Assembly (NCBI GenBank): GCA_015063655.1 | Contig: SVTU01000009.1 | Span: 1-21,569 of the forward strand | Direction: 5' to 3' | DNA: 21,569 nt | From: Oscillospiraceae bacterium | GTDB taxonomy: Bacteria > Bacillota > Clostridia > Oscillospirales > CAG-272 | Made by a program: the position numbers and the translations under genes | Shown here: positions 8,940 to 16,119 of the stretch, piece after piece | How positions within the stretch are numbered: position 1 is the first letter of the stretch | Layout: each line of letters starts with the position of its first letter | The notes under the pieces: generated by a model | Told to the model about the DNA's origin: nothing | Seen by the model: the letters and a program-made list of their open reading frames with translations, nothing else | The model's database searches: none

Positions 8940-9017
8940 AATCAGGGGTGCCGAAAGGCTGAGACGGAGCAACCGAACCCTTTAACCTGATACGGATAAT
9001 GCCGGCGTAGGGAGATT
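8940..9017 (+). promoter_or_regulatory. TPP riboswitch (THI element)
   Basis: The conserved blocks of the thiamine pyrophosphate aptamer are present in order: AGGGGTGCC, a short P3 arm GCC-GAAA-GGC, CTGAGA, then ACCCTTTAACCTGAT, GGATAATGCC and GCGTAGGGAGA. A P1 closing helix can form between AATC (8940-8943) and GATT (9014-9017). The P3 arm is the minimal bacterial type. The aptamer is followed 26 nt later by an intrinsic terminator placed just before the thiT ribosome binding site. TPP binding would therefore be expected to stop transcription. Confidence 0.95.
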
Positions 9018-9042
9018 GTAACCGAGGTATACCTTCGGATAG

Positions 9043-9082
9043 TTTGACCGCACACGGATTTCTGTGCGGTCAAATTTTTTTT
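9043..9082 (+). terminator. Riboswitch-controlled terminator upstream of thiT
   Basis: A 12-bp perfect stem (9043-9054 with 9063-9074), an 8-nt loop and eight T (9075-9082), immediately followed by GGAGG at 9083-9087. This is the expression platform of the TPP riboswitch. An alternative hairpin CCGAGG...CTTCGG in 9022-9038 lies between aptamer and terminator and may be part of the switch. I could not verify the antiterminator pairing. Confidence 0.9.
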
Positions 9083-9092
9083 GGAGGTTTAT

Positions 9093-9776
9093 ATGAAACT
9101 CACACAAGCACAAAAAACCAAAAGACTCACCACCTCGGCGGTGCTGATGGCACTGGCCGCCGTGCTGGCGATGGTCTGCGCCCTCATCCCCTTTCTCAAT
9201 CTGCCGTTTGGCGGAGGCTTTACCATTGCCTCTATGCTGCCCATCGTGCTGATCTCGTATCTGTTCGGTGTGCGCTGGGGACTGTTTTCGGCATTCGTGT
9301 ACTCACTTTTGCAGGTGCTGATGGATCTGTATCTCGGCACGGGCGGCTCTACGGTGATGGCACTGTTCACCCCCGGGAGCGATGACTATATGGGATATGG
9401 CATCGCCATTTTGATTTTGGTGATCGACTACCTTGCGGCGTATACCGTGCTGGGGCTTGGCGGACTCTTCCGCAATCGCTTCAAAAATCCCATGCTTTCT
9501 CTGTGCCTTGGCACGGCCTTGGCTCTTTCGCTACGCTACGTCGCCCATATCCTTTCGGGTTATCTGTTCTACGGCGCATGGGCTGAGTGGTTCTTTACGC
9601 AGGAGGGCTTTTATGCCGTGGGCGGTTGGATACTCAACGTCTTCCACGGAAAATGGCTTGCCCTGGCCTATTCGGTCTTCTATAACGGGCTGTATATGAT
9701 CCCCGAGATCATCATCACCACCGTAGCGGCGGCCGTGGTGTCTCATACTCCCATCGTTCGCAAAAAAGGAGAATAA
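9093..9776 (+). CDS. thiT: Thiamine transporter S-component ThiT
   Basis: A 227-residue membrane protein with about six hydrophobic segments, the substrate-binding subunit of an energy-coupling factor (ECF) importer for thiamine. After a charged start (MKLTQAQKTKRL) come TSAVLMALAAVLAMVCALIP, a GFTIASMLPIVLISYLFG region, VRWGLFSAFVYSLLQVLMDLY, and late on GKWLALAYSVFYNGLYMIPEI. The late Tyr/Asn-Gly/Pro pattern is typical of ThiT near the thiamine-binding site. The upstream TPP riboswitch independently supports the substrate. Length is slightly above the usual 190-200 residues. The start is chosen from GGAGG 5 nt upstream of the ATG. The ECF ATPases and T-component are not in the window and are presumably encoded elsewhere as a shared module. 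Confidence 0.93.
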   Translation: MKLTQAQKTKRLTTSAVLMALAAVLAMVCALIPFLNLPFGGGFTIASMLPIVLISYLFGVRWGLFSAFVYSLLQVLMDLYLGTGGSTVMALFTPGSDDYMGYGIAILILVIDYLAAYTVLGLGGLFRNRFKNPMLSLCLGTALALSLRYVAHILSGYLFYGAWAEWFFTQEGFYAVGGWILNVFHGKWLALAYSVFYNGLYMIPEIIITTVAAAVVSHTPIVRKKGE

Positions 9777-9787
9777 TGGAAAAACAC

Positions 9788-9816
9788 AGCGGCTTGCTTG
9801 ACAAGCCGCTTTTTTT
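9788..9816 (+). terminator. Intrinsic terminator after thiT
   Basis: A 9-bp perfect stem (9788-9796 with 9802-9810), loop CTTGA, and a T tract from 9810 to 9816, starting 11 nt after the thiT stop. The 3' half of this element overlaps the rnpB promoter. Confidence 0.9.
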
Positions 9817-9826
9817 ATGTTATAAT
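9798..9826 (+). promoter_or_regulatory. Perfect sigma-A promoter for rnpB, overlapping the thiT terminator
   Basis: TTGACA at 9798-9803, exactly 17 nt, and TATAAT at 9821-9826: a full-consensus promoter. The -35 box lies in the loop and descending arm of the thiT terminator, and the spacer contains its T tract. The predicted start near 9833 coincides with the first paired base of RNase P RNA helix P1. Confidence 0.92.
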
Positions 9827-9832
9827 CAAAAA

Positions 9833-10190
9833 AGTAACTCCGCCGAACGGTCGCGCGATATGGTGCCGAAAGGTATTATCGTGAGGAAAGTCCGGGCTTC
9901 ACAGGGCACGGTAGCTGATAACGTCAGCCGGAGGCGACTCCCGGGAAAGTGCAACAGAAAGATACCGCCCGCAAGGGTAAGGATGGAAAGGCGAGGTAAG
10001 AGCTCACCCACTCCCATGGTAACATGGGTTTGCTGTAAACCCTATCGGAAGCAACACCGTGGTCGGACAGTCTGCCCGACATATGTCCGCAGGTGGCACG
10101 AGGCATAGGCCTCGGAGCCGTGCGGTGACGCACGGCAAAGATTGATGGCCGTTTAAGACAGAACCCGGCTTACAGACGGAGTTACTTTTT
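9833..10190 (+). ncRNA. rnpB: RNase P RNA, bacterial class A
   Basis: The catalytic RNA that matures tRNA 5' ends. Diagnostic conserved regions are GAGGAAAGTCCGGGCTTC at 9883-9900, AGTGCAACAGAAAGATACCGCC near 9948-9969, GGTAAGAGCTCACC, and ACAGAACCCGGCTTACAG at 10158-10175. Helix P1 closes the molecule: AGTAACTCCG (9833-9842) pairs perfectly with CGGAGTTACT (10177-10186), and flanking A and T runs can extend it. The GGT in GCAGGTGGC fits the L15 loop that binds the tRNA CCA end. The overall layout is the ancestral class A form, as expected for Clostridia rather than Bacilli. The exact 3' end is uncertain. A T run (10186-10191) follows P1, but I see no separate local terminator hairpin. Confidence 0.97.
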
Positions 10191-10231
10191 TAGCACAGAC
10201 GTCTCAAATATTCATGATTGTGGAAGTGTGA

Positions 10232-12157
10232 ATGATGACGAAAAGAAGATTTGTTTTATACGTAATTGATTTTTTTACGCTGGTGATTCCGTTTCTGCTT
10301 AGCCGCTTGATAACGGGTTATCTTGTGCTATTGGATGCGGTGGAAAGCTCGTGGCTTTCGGGGCTTTCATGGGTCAGATGGGGGCTTTTCGATATGCTGG
10401 TATTCAGTGCATGCATATTCGGCTTTCGCACGCTGTTCCGCATCTACCGCAACGTGCTGCGGTATGCCAACTCGTCTCTGTATCTGAAAATGGTGATGTC
10501 GGACGTGCTGGGCGGCCTTACGGCTGCACTGATCATTTTCCTGTTCAGAGATTTCTCACAGAGAATGCTGGTGGCCGACGTGATCGCCACCATGGTGGCT
10601 CTTATGATCACGCTGATCGGTCGGTTTACGTATGCCTCTCTCCACGTCTGGCGCAAGTCGGCCGACCATGAGCAAAAAAAGCCCGTTGCGATCGTGGGAG
10701 CGGGCAGTGTGGGCATTTTACTTGCCAAGGAGCTTTCCATTAATGAAAGCTCGCAGTACTATCCCGTTTGCTTTGTGGACGTTCACCGTGAGAAGGTCGG
10801 CAAGTTTGTGCGAGGCCTCAAGGTGTACGAGGAGAACGAGGATATTTTGCGCCGCTTGGCGGATATGAACGTCAAGGATATTATTTTGGCACTCCCCCGC
10901 TTTAGCGGAGAGGAGCTGGAGAGAATTTACCGCTTTTACTCCCAAGGAGGCTTTAAGATCAAGGTGTACGAGCTTCCCGTGCATTCGGTAGAGGGCAGTG
11001 AGATGCGCGGAAAGCCCCGCTTGCGCGATTTCTCCATCGAGGACCTTTTGTTCCGTGACAGTGTGGCCTCGGATATGTCCGCCCTTGCCGATTTCTATTG
11101 CGGAAAGACCGTGTTGGTCACGGGTGGCGGCGGCTCGATCGGAAGCGAGTTGTGCCGTCAGGTCGCCCAGTGCGGTCCGAAGCACTTGATCATCGTCGAC
11201 ATATACGAGAATAACGCCTACGATATCCAGCAGGAGCTGAAGGCCCGTTACGGCCAAAAGCTGAACCTGTCTGTTGAGATCGCATCGGTCAGAGATACGG
11301 CAAGGCTTGATGCCATCTTTGCCGCTTACCGTCCGCAGATTGTATTCCATGCGGCGGCCCATAAGCACGTACCCCTGATGGAGCATAGCTCGTGCGAGGT
11401 CATCAAGAACAACGTGCTTGGTACGTATAACACCGCCAATGCGGCTGAGAAGCACGGTGTGGAGCGGTTTATCCTCATTTCCACCGATAAGGCGGTCAAT
11501 CCCACCAACATGATGGGCGCATCCAAGCGCATGTGCGAGATGGTGGTGCAATGTCGTACAGACAGCCGCACATCCTTTGCCGCCGTACGCTTTGGCAACG
11601 TGCTTGGCTCTAACGGCTCGGTCATTCCGCTGTTTCGCCGACAGATCGAAAAGGGTGGTCCCATTACGCTGACCGACAAGCGTATCATTCGCTATTTTAT
11701 GACCATTCCCGAGGCAAGCCAGCTTGTGATGCAGGCGGGGGCTATGGCCAAGCGAGGGGATCTGTTCGTGTTGGATATGGGCAATCCCGTCAGGATCTTG
11801 GACTTGGCGGAGAATATGATCCGCCTTTCAGGGCTTCAGCCGTATCGGGATATCGATATCGTGGAGATCGGTTTGCGCCCCGGAGAAAAGCTGTATGAGG
11901 AGCTTTTGATCCAAACCGAGAGCCTGGATAAGACGGAGAACAGCAAGATCTTTATTGAGCGTGATGCTCCCTTGTCGCGTGACGAGGTGGATAGACGCCT
12001 AAGCATTCTGCGCCGTGCCGTGGAGGAGGGAGCGGATGAGTTGACCTCCGTCGGCGTGCGTGAGGCCATGAAGCAGGTGGTTCCCACCTTCCATGAGCCC
12101 GAGGAGGTTAACGCCAAGGCATCCGAGGCCAAGGAAATGCAGCTTGCCAATACGTAA
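10232..12157 (+). CDS. Membrane-anchored nucleotide-sugar 4,6-dehydratase (CapD/PglF/WbpM type)
   Basis: A 641-residue inner-membrane enzyme of the large polysaccharide biosynthesis family. It probably converts UDP-GlcNAc to the 4-keto-6-deoxy sugar used for surface glycans or glycoproteins. About four transmembrane segments fill the first 135 residues. A first Rossmann fold starts with VAIVGAGSVGILLAKEL. The catalytic SDR domain starts with VTGGGGSIGSELCRQ (glycines 298-301 and 304). The active-site block is STDKAVNPTNMMGASKR, with Ser417-Thr418-Asp419-Lys420 and Met428-xxx-Lys432. Met in place of the usual SDR Tyr is a trait of this large membrane-bound type. IRYFMTIPEAS and GLRPGEKLYEELL follow. 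Two ATGs start the gene; the first has GGAA 6 nt upstream. Its own promoter is not obvious in the 40 nt after rnpB. Confidence 0.9.
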   Translation: MMTKRRFVLYVIDFFTLVIPFLLSRLITGYLVLLDAVESSWLSGLSWVRWGLFDMLVFSACIFGFRTLFRIYRNVLRYANSSLYLKMVMSDVLGGLTAALIIFLFRDFSQRMLVADVIATMVALMITLIGRFTYASLHVWRKSADHEQKKPVAIVGAGSVGILLAKELSINESSQYYPVCFVDVHREKVGKFVRGLKVYEENEDILRRLADMNVKDIILALPRFSGEELERIYRFYSQGGFKIKVYELPVHSVEGSEMRGKPRLRDFSIEDLLFRDSVASDMSALADFYCGKTVLVTGGGGSIGSELCRQVAQCGPKHLIIVDIYENNAYDIQQELKARYGQKLNLSVEIASVRDTARLDAIFAAYRPQIVFHAAAHKHVPLMEHSSCEVIKNNVLGTYNTANAAEKHGVERFILISTDKAVNPTNMMGASKRMCEMVVQCRTDSRTSFAAVRFGNVLGSNGSVIPLFRRQIEKGGPITLTDKRIIRYFMTIPEASQLVMQAGAMAKRGDLFVLDMGNPVRILDLAENMIRLSGLQPYRDIDIVEIGLRPGEKLYEELLIQTESLDKTENSKIFIERDAPLSRDEVDRRLSILRRAVEEGADELTSVGVREAMKQVVPTFHEPEEVNAKASEAKEMQLANT

Positions 12158-12168
12158 GACAGTACATA

Positions 12169-12212
12169 AAGAAGAGGCTGTCTCAAATGCAAATTTGAGA
12201 CAGCCTCTTCTT
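12169..12212. terminator. Perfect 20-bp inverted repeat, likely bidirectional terminator
   Basis: Bases 12169-12188 pair perfectly with 12193-12212 around a GCAA tetraloop (GNRA type). The arms contain GAGGCTGTCTCAAAT. It sits between the convergent stops of the dehydratase and the sugar isomerase genes. The T tract is poor on either strand (TTCTTGTATTTT on the plus strand), so the stem length rather than a U run would have to do the work. It may instead be a dispersed repeat. Confidence 0.7.
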
Positions 12213-12227
12213 GTATTTTGGAGACGG

Positions 12228-12959
12228 TTAATTCTCCAACGATTTCAAAAAATCAATGCAACGCTTGACCTCTTGGGGACCCGTGGGGCTTAGGCCTTCG
12301 CTCTCCACCACCATGCGCCAGCCGTATTTCTGTGCCATGGCAATGACCTGGCGGACGGGAGCCTCACCCTCGCCGAGCGCACGGCCAATGCCGCCCTTAA
12401 GTCCGTCCTTGACGTGAACGGTGGAAATGCGGTCACGCAACCGCTCACAGGTCATCAGAGGGCTGACACCCGCATTGAAGGCCCAGTAGGTATCGATCTG
12501 AAAGCCGAGGCTCGTGCGCTTCTCAAGCTCGGTGTGAATGGTGGAGCCCCATGGCTTGACCTCAAACTCACGGCTGTGGTTGTGAAAGCTCAGGCGTATG
12601 CCCTCGGCGGCAAGCTTTGGTTGCACTTCATTGACGTTGCGGCAAAACTCATCGATCAGCTCAAGTGTCTCAAGCTTGGCACCGGGAATGATGATGTGAT
12701 CACAGCCAATGGCCTTGTGATACGCAATGGTAGCCTCGATGGTATCGGGCATCAGGGCAGACAGTGAGGTGTGGGTGCTGCAGCAGCTGACCCCTGCCTC
12801 GTCCATAAAAGCCTTGACGTCCTCAGCACTGTTGCCGAAGAAGCCCGCAAATTCCACGTAGCGATAGCCCATCTGTCCAACCGCCGCAATAGCGGCATGC
12901 AGATCCTTGTCGGTCACGTCCCGAAGGGAATACATTTGAATTCCGTATTGATTTTTCAT
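12228..12959 (-). CDS. Sugar phosphate isomerase/epimerase, xylose isomerase-like TIM barrel
   Basis: A 243-residue protein of the AP-endonuclease-2/xylose isomerase-like fold, often used for isomerising or epimerising sugars or inositol derivatives. Visible family features are YGIQMYSLRD at the first strand, GYRYVEFAGF at the second, THTSL, and the metal-ligand region LSFHNHSREFE. FQIDTYW supplies the Asp ligand region, VHVKDG follows, and VVESEG lies near the end, giving a His/Asp/Glu metal site. No signal peptide is seen, so it is cytoplasmic. The ATG at 12957-12959 has AGGAG about 9 nt upstream. The precise substrate cannot be told. It lies 124 nt downstream of the AlgX-like gene on the same strand, behind a candidate promoter of its own. 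Confidence 0.85.
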   Translation of the reverse strand: MKNQYGIQMYSLRDVTDKDLHAAIAAVGQMGYRYVEFAGFFGNSAEDVKAFMDEAGVSCCSTHTSLSALMPDTIEATIAYHKAIGCDHIIIPGAKLETLELIDEFCRNVNEVQPKLAAEGIRLSFHNHSREFEVKPWGSTIHTELEKRTSLGFQIDTYWAFNAGVSPLMTCERLRDRISTVHVKDGLKGGIGRALGEGEAPVRQVIAMAQKYGWRMVVESEGLSPTGPQEVKRCIDFLKSLEN

Positions 12960-13007
12960 GTCAATATCTCCTTATGTCTTGTGACTATCATACATGCTGA
13001 TATCCTT

Positions 13008-13037
13008 ATTATAAAACACGGAAAAAGGGAATAGCAA
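13008..13037 (-). promoter_or_regulatory. Candidate promoter for the sugar isomerase gene
   Basis: On the minus strand TTGCTA (13037-13032), an 18-nt spacer and a perfect TATAAT (13013-13008). The -35 box matches in 4 of 6 positions. The predicted start near 13001 leaves a leader of about 40 nt. Confidence 0.6.
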
Positions 13038-13083
13038 GAAAAAAAGATAAAAAGTAGAGACAAAAATTGCTGTTTTGAGTGCT

Positions 13084-14220
13084 TTACGGATGATTGTCGG
13101 CGATGCTGTTGGCATGGCGGCGGTAAGGTCCTGCATAGATCTCCTGCATAATCATATCCAGCTCACTTTCGTGAATGAATTGGATCACGGTCTTCGGCTG
13201 AATACGGTCAAGCAGATAGGCGTTCCATTCAAGGCCCGACTGATACGCCGCCGTGTCGAAGGTGTTGGAGAAGTAGGGCATCAGCTGTTGCTTATCCCAA
13301 TCGCGGGAAAAGGCCAGGATGATTTCGGCACGGTTGTCCTCTGCAGGCTCTGTGCCATAGCTTGTCAGATCGTACAGGCGCTTGGTAGATACCGTATAGC
13401 GATTGATCAGGATATCGGTCAAGGAAACAGTGCGGTTGCGAATGGTCTTTTCCATGCCGATACGCTTGGCGATTCGGCGACCGACGGTGGTACGGGTGGA
13501 GAATTCCACGTCGTCAAGCGCGAGGACTCTTTCACTGTCATACGAGTCAGAGTCGAGTACTTGCATGGTGCTGTCGTATACGAAGAAGGCACCCCGTGCA
13601 TTGAGGGAATCCTCCGTGTTGTGATAGAGTGCGGTTCCGCCCTGCGCTTCCAATGCCTGTTCAAGGTTCAGGAAGCAATCCGTGCCGTCGTCCTTCAAAT
13701 ATTCGGACAAGCGGCGCAGCCTTGTGTTTTCGCTTTGCTCTCCCAGATACCGAGGAACGGCTTCGTTACACACCGACAGCGAATTGGGAATGACGACCAA
13801 GAGATAGTCGGCCCCCTTGTCGGCGTAGGCCGCCTTTCGTTGAGCCAGACACTCCGAGAAATACGCCATCTCCTCTTCGGTATACGGCATACCGCCCGTA
13901 TAATCCTTGAGGTAGTTGTAGCTGCTCTCATCCGCCTCGATCTCAAACAGCCAGTTGTGCTTGCCCAGAAGGACGTTGGGGTCACTGACGTGGCGGAAGA
14001 GGCGATAGTCCAGGTTATCGACGATGCTCTTGATGCTTTCATCCTGCGTCAGCACAGCGTTGAATTGTACCAAAAGGTTTGGCGAAGCACTGTCCTTTGT
14101 CCGCTTTGGCGAGCTCTGCTCCATAAAGATGCTGCCGATGCTGATATAGACGAAGAAGGACAGCAGAATACCGAAGAAGAGCGTGACGGTGATAAAATCC
14201 GTTTTGTTTTTCTTTTTCAC
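13084..14220 (-). CDS. AlgX/AlgJ (DHHW)-like SGNH-fold extracytoplasmic protein, catalytic residues apparently lost
   Basis: A 378-residue protein with one N-terminal membrane anchor (ITVTLFFGILLSFFVYISIGSIF) and a long outside domain. The order of elements matches the AlgJ/AlgX/DHHW proteins that partner MBOAT O-acetyltransferases: NWLFEIEADES, then DYLLVVIPNSLSV, then the position of the catalytic DxHW-N box, then a late strand before LMPYF and a DRIQPKTVIQFIHESEL ending. At the DxHW-N position this protein has Glu203-Asp-Ser-Leu-Asn207 before RGAFFVY, so the catalytic His is missing. The GDS box reads AFS (Ser305) without Gly-Asp. It starts at GTG (14218-14220), with GGAGG 5 nt upstream and 11 nt after the MBOAT stop; no ATG fits as well. 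It is the last gene of the aro operon. Confidence 0.72.
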   Translation of the reverse strand: MKKKNKTDFITVTLFFGILLSFFVYISIGSIFMEQSSPKRTKDSASPNLLVQFNAVLTQDESIKSIVDNLDYRLFRHVSDPNVLLGKHNWLFEIEADESSYNYLKDYTGGMPYTEEEMAYFSECLAQRKAAYADKGADYLLVVIPNSLSVCNEAVPRYLGEQSENTRLRRLSEYLKDDGTDCFLNLEQALEAQGGTALYHNTEDSLNARGAFFVYDSTMQVLDSDSYDSERVLALDDVEFSTRTTVGRRIAKRIGMEKTIRNRTVSLTDILINRYTVSTKRLYDLTSYGTEPAEDNRAEIILAFSRDWDKQQLMPYFSNTFDTAAYQSGLEWNAYLLDRIQPKTVIQFIHESELDMIMQEIYAGPYRRHANSIADNHP

Positions 14221-14231
14221 GGCGTCCTCCT

Positions 14232-15641
14232 TTAGATAAACAGCGTGCCGAAGGGCACTGTGTGATATTGCGGATATTGCGGCAGGAAAAAGACGATGGT
14301 GAACAGGAACAGCACCAAAAGGCAGAGCATCCAAAGATAGGTCAATATAGACGTGGCCTTGGTGGGAATGCGTGTGCGAAGATGGGTGAACAGACGGGTG
14401 TTGGGCAAGATGGTGATTACACCCATCAAAACCACAACCAGGTGCTTAATGCCCGAAAAGGCCGAAATGACCAGGCTGATCTGATAGGCCGAGTCCGAGG
14501 TGTTCATGCCTGAAAGGTATTCCCAAAAGGCCGAGGGGTTTTCCGACAGTGCCAGCGTCCAGTACAGTCCCATCATCAAAAAGGTGGCAACACCCGTCAG
14601 GATCCGTACGCCAACGGGCAAGGACAGCGAGCGTCCCGTCTTTTTGTTCGTCAGCATATAGCCCACGGCAAACAGCGGCAGAGCGGCCAGTGCCATATAC
14701 CACCGTGTGCGGACGAATAAGAGAATGAAGATCCAGAAAACGGCCTGTAGAACGGCCTGATACAGACGGGGCTTTTTGGGGAAGCACAGGCGAAGCGGAA
14801 CGGCCACGTAGTCGCCAAACCAATCCGAAAAGCCGCCAAAGGTATTTTCTGCATAGCGGGCGGGTGTGGCTACCCACAGCGGATGGGGAGAATAGGTGGC
14901 ATAGCGAATGCCCATCATGGTGGCAATGCCCGCCCCCATATCCGCATAGCCCGAAAAGGTAAAATAAACGCCGAAGAACAGCGAGGAAACGGCGAGCAGG
15001 GCAACCAACAGGTTGGGGGTGTACGAGGTTAGGCCGATTAGATCAAAGAAGGTATCGGTCAGCAGCGCACCCACTGCCACTCGCTTGATAAAGCCCACCA
15101 TGTAGAGCTTAGCACCGTCCGAGATGGCGTTGAGATCGCAATCGATGCTGCTCTCCTCGGTCAGGCGCAAAAAGTCACGGTAGCGTATCACGGGACCCGC
15201 TACAAGCGTGGGGAAGAAGAGCAGGTATCGGCAAAGGGGATACAGCCCCCGCTCACGTCCCACCTCGTTTCGGTAGCAATCCACAAGATATGAGACACAG
15301 CACAAAATGAGGATACCAAGCCCTACGGGGTAGATAAAATCATACAGCCCTGTATAGGCTATGTTGCGGACTGCGATAAGGGCCGAGAAGGGAAGGACGC
15401 AGGCAATACACAGCACAAGCGTTTTTCTGACACGGCACACGATGCGCTCGGCAAGATACGTATATACGATCAGACACAAAAGGGCGATGGGGAGCTGCGG
15501 TGTGGAGAAGCACAGCAGTACATGATAGCAAACGCCGATCAGAAAGACCGAAAGGGCAGGCCTGCGCTTGCCAAGCGTGGCGTGAAAGAGAATGACAAGC
15601 GGAAGAAACAAAAAGGCAAAGAGGGGCGATGAAAACATCAT
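14232..15641 (-). CDS. MBOAT-family membrane protein (AlgI/DltB-like), catalytic His apparently lost
   Basis: A 469-residue polytopic protein with about ten or more hydrophobic segments. Family marks are the N-terminal MFSSPLFAFLFLPLV, then YLLFFPTLVAGPVIRYRDF, KLYMVGFIKRVAVGALL, YFTFSGYADMGAGIATMMG, and DWFGDYVAVPL (Trp274). These are typical of AlgI-type enzymes that carry acyl groups across the membrane to surface polymers. Two hallmark sites deviate. The RRWH stretch before the DWF element reads ENTF. The GLWHG box that holds the catalytic His reads LLFVRTRW, with Val310 at the His position. No frameshift is needed to explain this, and the rest is well kept. The ATG at 15639-15641 has GGAGG 8 nt upstream. 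It lies 33 nt after aroQ and 11 nt before the AlgX-like gene. Confidence 0.82.
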   Translation of the reverse strand: MMFSSPLFAFLFLPLVILFHATLGKRRPALSVFLIGVCYHVLLCFSTPQLPIALLCLIVYTYLAERIVCRVRKTLVLCIACVLPFSALIAVRNIAYTGLYDFIYPVGLGILILCCVSYLVDCYRNEVGRERGLYPLCRYLLFFPTLVAGPVIRYRDFLRLTEESSIDCDLNAISDGAKLYMVGFIKRVAVGALLTDTFFDLIGLTSYTPNLLVALLAVSSLFFGVYFTFSGYADMGAGIATMMGIRYATYSPHPLWVATPARYAENTFGGFSDWFGDYVAVPLRLCFPKKPRLYQAVLQAVFWIFILLFVRTRWYMALAALPLFAVGYMLTNKKTGRSLSLPVGVRILTGVATFLMMGLYWTLALSENPSAFWEYLSGMNTSDSAYQISLVISAFSGIKHLVVVLMGVITILPNTRLFTHLRTRIPTKATSILTYLWMLCLLVLFLFTIVFFLPQYPQYHTVPFGTLFI

Positions 15642-15674
15642 AAGCGAAACCTCCTTACCTTTCGTTTTGTTACG

Positions 15675-16103
15675 TTACGTTGCATGGGCAAAATAGGCGA
15701 GAGCCGTGCGGTAGCCCTCAAAGCCAAGCCCGCACACCGTCTTTTCGGCGACCAGAGAAACGTAAGAGTGACGGCGGAACTCCTCTCGTGTCTGAATATC
15801 CGAAAGATGGACCTCCACGGTGGGAATACCCACCGCCTTGAGGGCATCGAGAATGGCAACGCTTGTGTGCGTGTAGGCGGCGGGATTGATGACGATGCCG
15901 TCATACACGCCGTAGGCCGACTGAATGACGTCTACGATCTCGCCCTCGTGGTTGGACTGAAAGAGGGATACCGATAGTCCCAGCTCCTCGGCCGAGGAAC
16001 GGATAAAGGCCTCAAGAGCCGCAAAATCCTGCTTGCCGTAGATGGCAGGCTCTCGGATGCCGAGCATATTCAAATTGGGGCCGTTGATAACCAAAATCTT
16101 CAT
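15675..16103 (-). CDS. aroQ: 3-Dehydroquinate dehydratase, type II
   Basis: A 142-residue enzyme that dehydrates 3-dehydroquinate to 3-dehydroshikimate, step 3 of the shikimate pathway; it usually forms a dodecamer. The type II signatures are KILVINGPNLNMLGIREPAIYG with the catalytic Tyr22, SNHEGEIVD, INPAAYTHTSVAILDAL, and VEVHLSDI with the catalytic His99. REEFRRHSY follows. Length is standard. The start at 16101-16103 has GGAGAG about 8 nt upstream; an in-frame ATG 15 codons earlier would overlap the aroE-aroK end. It begins 16 nt after that gene stops and is followed 33 nt later by the MBOAT gene. Confidence 0.96.
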   Translation of the reverse strand: MKILVINGPNLNMLGIREPAIYGKQDFAALEAFIRSSAEELGLSVSLFQSNHEGEIVDVIQSAYGVYDGIVINPAAYTHTSVAILDALKAVGIPTVEVHLSDIQTREEFRRHSYVSLVAEKTVCGLGFEGYRTALAYFAHAT

Positions 16104-16119
16104 ATTATTGCTCTCCTTT

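Noticed and set aside
10718..11551. A 277-codon minus-strand frame inside the sugar dehydratase gene
   Set aside because: It is antisense to the conserved Rossmann and SDR motifs and shows no independent coding evidence.
13030..13083. Possible terminator at the end of the aro operon
   Set aside because: On the minus strand the region is T-rich, but only a 5-bp A/T stem can be drawn; not strong enough to report as a terminator.
13075..14235. A 386-codon plus-strand frame opposite the AlgX-like gene
   Set aside because: The minus-strand frame has a GTG start with perfectly spaced GGAGG, a membrane anchor and family motifs, while the plus frame has none of these.
14650..14880. A frameshift in the MBOAT gene that would explain loss of the catalytic His
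   Set aside because: One other minus-strand frame in this stretch yields no GLWHG or RRWH motif, and the reported frame continues with good transmembrane segments to a proper stop.
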